Below the pieces are notes generated by a model. That model did no database searches. It was not told where the DNA came from and saw nothing but the letters and a program-made list of their open reading frames with translations. From contig CAKPHD010000028.1 of the NCBI GenBank assembly GCA_934155625.1, positions 1 to 23,029 on the forward strand: a DNA stretch of 23,029 nt, written 5' to 3'. Below are positions 1 to 6,900 of the stretch, in pieces (position 1 is the stretch's first letter; each line of letters starts with the position of its first letter). Source of the stretch: an uncultured Clostridia bacterium. Lineage in GTDB: Bacteria; Bacillota; Clostridia; TANB77; CAG-508. The position numbers and the translations under genes were made by a program.

Positions 1-401
1 TCTTCTTGGGCCTTTAATGTTGTTTTTTCTACTGTGCATATTGTCTCAAAGTACTTCTCATTTGAACTTGTTGCTTCGGCTGTTAAGTCGGCTGATAAAT
101 CATCACTTTTATTTTTTACTGTGAATGTTGCTGTTGCTGTATCTCCTTTTGCTGTTAGTCCTGTTACTTTTACTGTTCCGTCTGTCTTTTTGCTTGCATT
201 TATTGTCGCTGTTGTTGTTCCTTTTCCTCCTGTTGTTGGTGTTCCTATAAATTCCACCACAAAATTTGATTGGTTTGCCCCTGATTTGGCTGTTCCATTA
301 ATGTTTAGTGTTACATTTGTTATTGCTGCATATCCTACTGCTACTAATATTATTGCTAATAACACTACTCCTCCTACTACCTTGTTGTTTGCTCTTCTCA
401 T
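1..401 (-). CDS. Secreted protein with SipW-type signal peptide, partial (3' end outside window)
   Basis: About 133 residues are visible before the gene runs off the left edge. The start is ATG at 401, with AAGGGAG about 11 bases upstream; the frame is closed by a stop at 447-449 and no other in-frame ATG exists. The N-terminus is basic (MRRANNK) followed by a hydrophobic stretch to about residue 26 (ending VAVGYAAITN) and then TLNINGTA. This resembles the SipW-cognate signal peptides of TasA/camelysin-like surface and fibre proteins. The rest is rich in Thr, Ala, Lys and Asn with short beta-strand-like runs (TATFTVKNKSDDLSADL), as expected of an exported beta-sandwich protein. The family is known for processing by the signal peptidase SipW and assembly outside the cell; that this one forms fibres is only inference. 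No convincing promoter faces it in the present arrangement; the good promoter upstream points the other way. Confidence 0.75.
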   Translation of the reverse strand, partial: MRRANNKVVGGVVLLAIILVAVGYAAITNVTLNINGTAKSGANQSNFVVEFIGTPTTGGKGTTTATINASKKTDGTVKVTGLTAKGDTATATFTVKNKSDDLSADLTAEATSSNEKYFETICTVEKTTLKAQE

Positions 402-452
402 TTTCGCATCTTCTCCCTTCTTTTCATTTGCTACACATGTTTGTGTTTACGC

Positions 453-483
453 TTTTCCTTAAGTTGTATACTTAAAGAAAATT
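453..483 (+). repeat. Recombination-site-like repeat, left copy (inverted relative to right copy)
   Basis: Core TTGTATA at 464-470 is flanked by TTTTCCTTAAG and CTTAAAGAAAA, which are inverted copies of each other with one mismatch. Palindromic arms around a short asymmetric core are the layout of tyrosine recombinase crossover sites such as lox and FRT. The core is the reverse complement of the core in the other two copies. Confidence 0.7.
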
Positions 484-657
484 GCAAAATTGCTGTAATT
501 CAGTAATATCAGTAGCTATAAGCTATGTGACTTTCCGGAAAATAGTACTCGAATTGCATATAAATATTTTTTTCAAATGTCGAAAAAAAGCTTGACCCCA
601 AAGGCTTTTATTGCTATAATGAATTTGAATTATTCTATCTTTAAGTATACAACTTAA
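459..657. promoter_or_regulatory. Candidate invertible promoter segment (phase switch), OFF orientation
   Basis: A 20-base sequence at 459-478 recurs as a perfect inverted copy at 638-657; the match extends five more bases outward on the 459 side after one mismatch. Between the copies are 159 bases with no gene and one consensus promoter (592-620) pointing right, away from the secreted-protein gene at 401. Inversion between the 7-base cores (464-470 and 646-652) would move the -10 box to about 496-501 on the minus strand and the transcription start to about 489, giving the secreted-protein gene a leader of nearly 90 bases. Size and layout match the invertible promoters known in clostridia and Bacteroides. 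A tyrosine recombinase that could act on it lies at 2056-2997. Inversion itself is inferred, not seen. Confidence 0.7.
592..620 (+). promoter_or_regulatory. Sigma-A promoter inside the invertible segment
   Basis: The -35 box TTGACC at 592-597 and the -10 box TATAAT at 615-620 are 17 bases apart, a near-perfect housekeeping promoter. In this orientation it points to the right, where there is no plus-strand gene and a terminator-like hairpin follows at 689-722. Confidence 0.75.
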
Positions 658-665
658 AGAAAATT
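638..665 (+). repeat. Recombination-site-like repeat, right copy
   Basis: Perfect 8-base arms TCTTTAAG (638-645) and CTTAAAGA (653-660) enclose the core TATACAA (646-652). This copy is inverted relative to the one at 453-483 and in direct orientation to the one at 2031-2070, with which it shares 26 identical bases (642-667) followed by a near-identical AT-rich tail to about 681. Confidence 0.7.
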
Positions 666-688
666 TTCAAATTTTTCCAAACAACATA

Positions 689-722
689 AAATCTAGAAAT
701 ATGCAATATTTTTAGATTTTTT
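689..722 (+). terminator. Plus-strand terminator just beyond the switch
   Basis: AAATCTA at 689-695 pairs with TAGATTT at 713-719, and AAATAT (697-702) with ATATTT (706-711), around a GCA loop and one mismatch. A run of T follows. It would end the roughly 90-base transcript made from the switch promoter in its present orientation, keeping it from running antisense through the genes to the right. Confidence 0.55.
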
Positions 723-749
723 CTTATATTTTGTCATTCCCCAAAAACC

Positions 750-781
750 AAAAAAGAGCAAATACACTTTAATATTTGCTC
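750..781 (-). terminator. Terminator of the toxin-antitoxin-like pair
   Basis: On the minus strand GAGCAAATA pairs with TATTTGCTC (756-764 and 773-781) over an 8-base loop and is followed by six U. It lies about 50 bases beyond the stop of the gene at 833-1279. Confidence 0.65.
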
Positions 782-832
782 CATTCTCAATCAAACTATA
801 AAGTTAATGTAATAACTAGCTCTATAAAATAA

Positions 833-1279
833 TTAAAGTATTTTATTTTGTATATAGCACTCATATATGTAACTTGGATTTTCATAATACATACTACTGT
901 TATAATTATCTATTTTTGGAATAATCCATGAAGATAATACCTCTTCTAATGTCTCTATATATTTATCCTCATTATTATTTACCATTATTATTAATCTTTG
1001 ATATATTCTTCCCAACTCCCATATAGTTGGTATTCTATACTTACATGTTGTTATAATATCATAATCACCATTTTCTATTTTACATTTTTCAATTAGCTCA
1101 TCAGAAACTTTTTCAATATTTTCAGAGTGATATACTTCTGCTAAATCATATATTTTCTTTATAGTCTCTTTTCCTAACATTTTTACTATGTATTTTTTTG
1201 TATTGTTTGTTTTTCTTGCAATATATTCAATTAGACTACATACAAAAAATAAGTCATTTTCTTTTTGTGGTTCCCCCAT
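833..1279 (-). CDS. DUF3791-like protein, putative antitoxin or partner of the DUF3990-like protein
   Basis: 148 residues, ATG start at 1279 with AAAGGAG nine bases upstream. The first 65 or so residues (DLFFVCSLIEYIARK, then KMLGKETIKKIYDLAEVYHSE and EKVSDELIE) resemble the short helical DUF3791 domain, which often neighbours DUF3990 proteins in clostridia. The remainder (about 75-148) is acidic and aromatic, and I do not recognise it. The start is four bases past the stop of the upstream gene, so translation is probably coupled. The gene order (ART-like protein first, small helical partner second) suggests that this one restrains or modifies its neighbour, but that is inference. It lacks a visible DNA-binding motif, so autoregulation cannot be argued from sequence. 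Confidence 0.55.
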   Translation of the reverse strand: MGEPQKENDLFFVCSLIEYIARKTNNTKKYIVKMLGKETIKKIYDLAEVYHSENIEKVSDELIEKCKIENGDYDIITTCKYRIPTIWELGRIYQRLIIMVNNNEDKYIETLEEVLSSWIIPKIDNYNSSMYYENPSYIYECYIQNKIL

Positions 1280-1283
1280 ATTT

Positions 1284-1736
1284 TTATCTCTCCTTTACTC
1301 CTATAAATCTTATACATTTTAGCGATTCTTCTGTACAAAATGCAATTTGATGTGTTGGATGCCTAAATTTTGCAAGTTCCCAAAAAGCTTCTCTGGTAAT
1401 TGAACCATTTATCAAGTCATTAACATAATTATATACTTGATCATCAGCCATAGCTCCAATTACTATATCATATTCATGCTTTTTTCCTAATCTACAATCT
1501 ATAATAAAATCTAACCATTCTTCTGTCATTACAGTAAATTCTTTAATTTTTAATTTTGTATTTTCATTATACTCATACATATTTACAATTGGTGTCTCAT
1601 ATTTTTGTGCCCATTTTTCAGCTTGCTCTTCTAATATAGTACAATAAAATCCCCTTCCAAAATCCTTCGTATATTTTCCTTCTATTATTTTAGGTTCTTC
1701 TACTTTACAATAGCTTTCATGATATATTATTTGCAT
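1284..1736 (-). CDS. DUF3990-like ADP-ribosyltransferase-fold protein, putative toxin
   Basis: 150 residues. A GTG at 1745 lies inside the ribosome binding site, so I take ATG at 1736, eight bases after AAAGGAG. Motifs fit the DUF3990 branch of the ADP-ribosyltransferase superfamily: YHES with His6, DFGRGFY with Tyr31, then QAEKWAQK, the ADD segment (IGAMADDQVY) and HQIAFCTEES with Gln130. His6, Tyr31 and Gln130 would form the H-Y-[E/Q] type NAD-binding triad. Members of this superfamily transfer ADP-ribose to protein or nucleic acid targets, and many act as toxins. Here it is followed after four bases by a DUF3791-like partner, which suggests a toxin-antitoxin or defence pair. The target cannot be predicted. 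An extended -10 promoter lies just upstream. Confidence 0.6.
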   Translation of the reverse strand: MQIIYHESYCKVEEPKIIEGKYTKDFGRGFYCTILEEQAEKWAQKYETPIVNMYEYNENTKLKIKEFTVMTEEWLDFIIDCRLGKKHEYDIVIGAMADDQVYNYVNDLINGSITREAFWELAKFRHPTHQIAFCTEESLKCIRFIGVKER

Positions 1737-1759
1737 ACAAACCACTCCTTTGTAATATG

Positions 1760-1768
1760 ATTATATCA
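1760..1768 (-). promoter_or_regulatory. Extended -10 promoter of the toxin-antitoxin-like pair
   Basis: The minus strand reads TGATATAAT, an extended -10 element (TGnTATAAT), about 25 bases before the start at 1736. No good -35 box is visible 17 bases upstream. Confidence 0.5.
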
Positions 1769-1819
1769 CATCACAAAAAAATTTAATAGTATTTATATAT
1801 ATTTTTATCTTAAACTTAA

Positions 1820-2041
1820 TCATAATAATGCAGTCATATATATTGGCAGATACAAAATATCATCTTCTTCTTTTAAATCCTTAGTATGAATAATTATTGC
1901 ATTTGCTAGATAATCATTATACTTATGTTTCAATTTTTTTAATGATGTAAATGTATATCGTTCACCAGACTTCACTTCGATTGGCACTATATTATGTTTT
2001 GATGTTATTATTTGCACAAAATCAAGAATATAAGTATACAA
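1820..2041 (-). pseudogene. C-terminal stub of a DUF4143-type AAA ATPase
   Basis: At most 73 codons. The sequence IVPIEVKSGERYTFTSLKKL, then HTKDLKEEDDILYLPIYMTALL, matches the end of the DUF4143 nuclease-like domain (family hallmark PIEVKSG) of ATPases usually about 400 residues long. The ATPase module and most of DUF4143 are missing. The only usable start is a TTG that lies inside the recombination-site repeat at 2031-2070, and there is no ribosome binding site, so this is most likely a remnant cut at the repeat. It could be expressed by accident from upstream transcription. The break at the repeat suggests that recombination at this site replaced the front of the gene with the recombinase gene. 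Confidence 0.65.
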
Positions 2042-2070
2042 CTTAAAGAAAATTTTTAAATTTTTTCCAA
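2031..2070 (+). repeat. Third copy of the recombination-site repeat
   Basis: 26 bases identical to 642-667 (core TATACAA at 2035-2041, right arm CTTAAAGA), then a tail differing by one substitution and one extra T. The left arm is imperfect (GAATATAAG), so this may be a half-degenerate site. It overlaps the stop codon and last codons of the recombinase gene. With the copy at 638-665 it forms direct repeats about 1.4 kb apart that bracket the toxin-antitoxin-like pair and the ATPase stub. Confidence 0.7.
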
Positions 2071-2997
2071 ATATTTCTTCTTCAATTTATACGAAGAATG
2101 AACATATATATTTAAAGTTATATTTACATTTGCATGTCCTAAAATCTCACTAAGAGCCTTTATATCCATTCCAACACTTATACATTCACTTGCAAAAGAA
2201 TGTCTTAAACAATGGAATTTATGTGGTTGAACTTTACATTTTTTTAGCACTTTTTTGTATATATACTGGTAGCTTCTAGGCTCTACGTAATTTTCCGATT
2301 TACCAGTTAAGAAAAAATCTTCATCTTTATATTTTTTTCTTAATGGTTTTAGAACATTATATAACTTATTAGAAATTGGAATTTGCCTTACAGAATTCTG
2401 GGTTTTTGGTTTGTCTATTATTACTTTTGTTCTTTTTAAATTTTCATCATAAATTCTCTCTAATGTTGCTTGTACACTAATAATTCTTTTTTCTAAATTA
2501 ATATTTTTCCATTTTAGTGCACATATTTCTCCTATTCTAAGCCCTGTATTCATACATATTAAAATTCCTAATTCCTTTAGACTGTTGCTATTTATACAGT
2601 ATTGTTCTACTCTGTTTTTTTCTACTTTACTAAATACGCTTATATTTTCTGCATTTAATTTAGGTGGTATTATTTTGTTTATTTTTATTTTACTACCATA
2701 CTCATCTTCTATATAGTGTAATATTGATTTTAATATACATGTAATGTCTCTAACTGTTTTTGGTGATAGTTCTAAATTAAATTCATTTATTAATTCATTA
2801 AACTCATATCTTTCAAGTTCTGATATTTTTTTGTCTTGCAAATATGGTCTTAAGTATCTATTAATCACATATTCATAATTTGAATATGATGATTTTTTTA
2901 TAGTCATTTTTTTGTATAATAACCATTCATCTACAACCTCATTAAACGAAACTGTTAAATTAGCTGTTTTTCTTCTTATTATTTCTAAAATATTCAT
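2056..2997 (-). CDS. Tyrosine site-specific recombinase (integrase/invertase type)
   Basis: 313 residues, the usual length of phage-type integrases. Residues 15-95 form the SAM-like core-binding domain (FNEVVDEWLLYKK to TVRDITCILKSILHYI). The catalytic domain is complete: Arg154 (TGLRIGE), Lys198 (KPKTQNSVRQIPI), His262 and Arg265 (HCLRH), His288 (LGHAN) and Tyr298 (LNIYVH). Such enzymes cut and rejoin DNA through the tyrosine at two copies of a site. No excisionase or phage genes are near. A copy of the lox-like site sits on its stop codon and two more lie within 1.6 kb, so its likely job is inverting the promoter at 459-657, and possibly moving the cassette between. ATG at 2997 follows overlapping Shine-Dalgarno sequences (AAAGGAGGG and GAGGAGG); no clear promoter is visible. 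An integrative element gene is the alternative reading. Confidence 0.85.
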   Translation of the reverse strand: MNILEIIRRKTANLTVSFNEVVDEWLLYKKMTIKKSSYSNYEYVINRYLRPYLQDKKISELERYEFNELINEFNLELSPKTVRDITCILKSILHYIEDEYGSKIKINKIIPPKLNAENISVFSKVEKNRVEQYCINSNSLKELGILICMNTGLRIGEICALKWKNINLEKRIISVQATLERIYDENLKRTKVIIDKPKTQNSVRQIPISNKLYNVLKPLRKKYKDEDFFLTGKSENYVEPRSYQYIYKKVLKKCKVQPHKFHCLRHSFASECISVGMDIKALSEILGHANVNITLNIYVHSSYKLKKKYLEKI

Positions 2998-3073
2998 TAC
3001 CTCCTCGTCCCTCCTTTCCTTATCACATTTTAATAAAGAAAAGAGTTCATTTGTTGTAATTATTTACATTTAA

Positions 3074-3087
3074 TGAATATTTATTCA
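3074..3087. repeat. Short palindrome upstream of the recombinase gene
   Basis: TGAATA and TATTCA separated by two bases form a near-perfect palindrome about 80 bases before the recombinase start. It could be an operator, but in DNA this AT-rich chance occurrence is plausible. Confidence 0.25.
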
Positions 3088-3117
3088 ATTTAATTTCATA
3101 TTCTTTTAATGCCAAAG

Positions 3118-3146
3118 AAAAAAGAGTCCATAATGAACTCTTTTTT
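3118..3146 (-). terminator. Terminator after the SSB-like gene
   Basis: AAAAAAGAGT (3118-3127) pairs with ACTCTTTTTT (3137-3146) around a 9-base loop; the minus-strand transcript ends in a run of U. It stands ten bases past the stop of the gene at 3156 and could work in both directions. It separates that gene from the recombinase. Confidence 0.75.
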
Positions 3147-3155
3147 CCTATTTTT

Positions 3156-3818
3156 CTAATCTTCTTCGACTTCTTGTATTGATTTTACAGACAATTCATA
3201 TGCTATTTTAGTTTCCTCCTGATTATTTACATATTTGGTATATTCTCTACTTTGGAACCTTCCTTCCAATTGAACTCTGGTTCCCACATCTAGCTTTCCT
3301 GCCCAAATAGCTTCTCTTCCCCACACAATGCTCGGAACATAATCAGACCTGCCATATTTTCTATTAACTGCTATAAGTAGATCAGTTATAAAAACATTGC
3401 TTTTAGGAGTAACTCTAGTTTTTGATTTTTTGCAGATATACCCATCAAGGAATATAAAATTTTTATTTGATTTGGTTACACTCTCTATTTCTTGCTTGGT
3501 ATCATAAATTTCCATTTCTTTTGCAAAAGCATTGAGACATAAATGAGTTTTGTCATTATCTTTTTTATTATAAGATCTTAACTCTCCTTCTATTTCAATC
3601 CAATTTCCTGCAAATTGCCCTTCAATATTATTATCTGGAAATAAATAATTTGATACTAATATTGGAATGTAATCTTCTGTTCCACTGAATCTTATTATTT
3701 TGACTCTGTTTTTGTAGAATTTTTCTCCAAATACTTCATGACTAAATGAAAATCCATCACAAAGTTCTCCGCTAATTTCTACTCTGTTCTTTTCTTGCTG
3801 TTCTTTCCGTTCTTTCAT
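3156..3818 (-). CDS. Single-stranded DNA-binding protein-like, two OB folds
   Basis: 220 residues. Two OB-fold units are visible: about 12-100 (RVEISGELCDGFSFSHEVFGEKFY to WIEIEGELRSYN) and about 118-215 (FIFLDGYICKKSKTRVTPKS, DLLIAVNRKYGRSDYVPSIVWGREA, VGTRVQLEGRFQSREY). The second matches the SSB/primosomal PriB pattern well; the first is more divergent. Classical bacterial SSB has one OB fold and an acidic DDDIPF-like tail, absent here (the end is QEVEED), so this is probably not the main replication SSB but one of the two-domain forms seen in Firmicutes. ATG at 3818 follows AGGAGG nine bases upstream. It has its own promoter and terminator and so is a single-gene unit. The DNA-binding role is well supported; the process it serves is unknown. 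Confidence 0.75.
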   Translation of the reverse strand: MKERKEQQEKNRVEISGELCDGFSFSHEVFGEKFYKNRVKIIRFSGTEDYIPILVSNYLFPDNNIEGQFAGNWIEIEGELRSYNKKDNDKTHLCLNAFAKEMEIYDTKQEIESVTKSNKNFIFLDGYICKKSKTRVTPKSNVFITDLLIAVNRKYGRSDYVPSIVWGREAIWAGKLDVGTRVQLEGRFQSREYTKYVNNQEETKIAYELSVKSIQEVEED

Positions 3819-3907
3819 TGTTTTTTTCCTCCTGCATATTAATTAGAAAAATATTTTTTTACTAAGACCAAAATTTCTTCGTCTTTGTAAAAATAAACTT
3901 CATTGCT

Positions 3908-3936
3908 ATTATACCAGATTTTTACATTTTTGTAAA
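3908..3936 (-). promoter_or_regulatory. Sigma-A promoter of the SSB-like gene
   Basis: On the minus strand TTTACA (3931-3936) and TATAAT (3908-3913) are 17 bases apart, giving a transcription start near 3901 and a leader of about 80 bases. Confidence 0.75.
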
Positions 3937-3945
3937 GTTTTTTCT

Positions 3946-6900
3946 TTACATAATTATTTCTATATTGAACACCTTGCCACTGCCATCAAGAACAATTTTA
4001 TTTTCATGTTCGACTCCATCAACCAATATTTTAGAAACACCAGTATTTTTTCCATCAGGATTTTTAACAACAATATTATAAATACTATTGCCAAATTTAT
4101 ATTTAATATCAAACTCATTCCAAAACTTAGGAATGCAAGGATTAAAGCTCATAGTATTATGATAAATATTAAGTCCTAAAATATATTGAATACCTGCTAA
4201 ATAGTACCAACTACTTGAACCTGTATACCAGGTCCAACCACCGGAGCCTGCTAAATTTTGCGCACCATATACATCTGCAGCAAGTACATATGGCTCAACT
4301 TTATATTTGTTTGCTGATTCTTTTGTTCGTGCATGTTCGATTGGTGTAACCATTTTATATAATTCTACAGCTTTATCTCCTTTTCCAAGCATTGCTTCTG
4401 CAATAATTGCCCAAATAGCAGAATGAGTATATTGTCCACCATTTTCTCTAACACCAGGAACATAAGCTTTAATATATCCAGGCTCAAGTTTACCCTTTTC
4501 AAAAGGTGGATCAAGCAATTTTATAATTCCACTTTCAACATCAACTAAATGATTTTCTAAGCTTTCCATTGCTTGCTTTTGTTTTTCTTCATCTCCTGCA
4601 CCAGAAATTACAGACCAACTCTGTGCAATACTGTCAATTCTACATTCTTCATTTTCCATACTTCCATAAACATCACCATTATCTGCAAAAGCTCTTTTAA
4701 ACCATCTACCATCCCATGCATTTGTATTTAAGTTTACTTTCAACTTTTTCGCTATCTGTTTGTATTGCTCAATCTTATCTAAATCATTCCTATATTCTGC
4801 AATTGAAATAAAACCTTTTAAAATTTCATACAAGAAAAATCCTAGCCATACACTTTCTCCTTTTCCTTCTGGACCTATATTACTGAATCCATCATTCCAA
4901 TCTCCTATTCCAATTTTAGGTAATCCATGTTCGCCAAAACTCCACTCATTATCACTAATTCCGCATGCTCTGTCAATTGCTTTTTTACAATGTTCATAAA
5001 TACTTTCTTCAATATTTGATGGCAAATATTGTTCATATTTTTCTTTTTCATTTTCTTTTAACTTTGCACCTTGCAAATATGGTGTAATAACATTTAAAAT
5101 CTCATAATCTCCAGTGTGTCTAATATATTTTATAACCATATATGGAAGCCACAATAAATCATCAGAAAACTTAGTTCTTATACCTCTATTATTTTCCTCA
5201 TGCCACCAATGTTCAACATCTCCTTCTACAAATTGATGTTTACTGTGTTTTATAATTTGATTATATAAAATATTTGTATCTAAAAACTTTGTACCATATG
5301 CATCTTGCAATTGGTCTCTAAATCCATATGCTCCACCTGATTGATAAAATCCGCTTCTTGCAAGTAATCTACTACAAATTGTTTGATACATAATCCATCC
5401 ATTAAGCATTATATTTAAAGATTCATATGGCGTTTTTACTTGTAATTTTCCTAATAGATCGTTCCATTTGTTTTTAACTTTTCCAAGTTCCATATTACAA
5501 TTTTGTACTTTTGAGTATTTATATGCAATATCTTTTGCTGAAACTAAATTCTCTTCTGCACCTAAAATTATAGATATTTTCTTATCTGAAAAGCTTTCTA
5601 TTTCAACTTCTAATTCTATTGCAATACAAGATTTTCTACCTATCCCACTATCATTATCAAGTCTAATTTTGTTTATTCCAAAAATCTTTTTATTTCCTGT
5701 AAATGATTTGATTTTCTCACTACTAGAAACATATATTGTATCATTGAACTCATCAACATTATAAAGGTTTTTAGCTATTATCATATTTGAATTTTCTTCA
5801 TATTTAAGTCTTATATAACCATCTGATTTTATTTCATCTTCTCCTATTACTGGTTTAACATAGTATAAAATCTTTATTTTTTTCTTTTTAGGTGCATTAT
5901 TTTTTAATGTTAAAATATTGATTTTACAACTTTCTTCTTGTGGTACAAATACTTCTAATTCTTGTGTAATTTCATCACTTGAATGAATATATTTAGCATA
6001 TCCAAAACCAAATATTGCATTATAATTTTTATCATCTGGCATAGGCATTGCAGTTGGTGTCCATATTCTTCCATTTTCTTCATCTTTTAAATAAATTATT
6101 TCTGATGGAATATTACTACATGCACTGTTTTGCCAACTTGTAATTCTATTTAGCCTACTATTTTTGTACCAGGTATATCCTCCACCACTTTCTGTTAATA
6201 CACTCCCGAATTTTTCATTTGCAATTATATGGCTCCAAGTTGTTGGCAATTTATTTTCTTTATTTACTCTTATAACATATTCTTTTCCATCTTCTGTAAA
6301 AGCTCCATATTCATTATAATATTTAGGTTCTTGCATATTATTTAAAATATCTATATCTTTCGTTGAATCTTCTTCTGTTGTTACCTCTTTTGTATTTTCT
6401 ACAACTCTATATTCGTCAAGTACATCTTCTTCCATATCTTTTATTATATTTTGTAGATTTCCTAGATGGCTATCTATTACTAAACTTGATACAAACTTTA
6501 TTAAATTTACATCTTGTACATCCATTTCACTTTTAGAAAGCACAAAAATTCCACCATAAATGTTTTTCATATATGCTAAATGGCTGTTTAGAATAGCCCC
6601 TTCAATTTCATCTTTTATATAGTTTTCATAGCTGTAATTTTCTTCATCTATTATTACCAGCTCAACTTGTACATTTTTAGTTCTAAAAAACTCATATGCT
6701 TTTATTATTTGTTTAACAACATAAATATCATTTATATATTTGATTGTAACTGTAATTATAGGTAAATCTCCTGATATGCCATATTTCCACAAGTCTTTTT
6801 GTTCATAGGTTTTGTATGCCAATTTAGAATTATTTTTTAATGGATTGTCAAACAAAACATATGATAATATTGTTTGATATATATCCATATCTTTTCCTTT

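Noticed and set aside
34..462. Plus-strand ORF of 142 codons at the left edge
   Set aside because: It is the shadow of the secreted-protein gene, whose minus-strand frame has a ribosome binding site and a proper signal peptide; the plus-strand ORF has neither.
459..657. Reading the inverted repeats as ends of a miniature transposon
   Set aside because: No flanking target-site duplication is evident, the repeats are lox-like with an asymmetric core, a third copy sits at the recombinase, and the inside is a promoter. A MITE is not fully excluded.
642..2997. A complete integrative or phage element
   Set aside because: Only the recombinase is present; there are no replication, transfer, structural or excisionase genes and no matching end beyond the recombinase.
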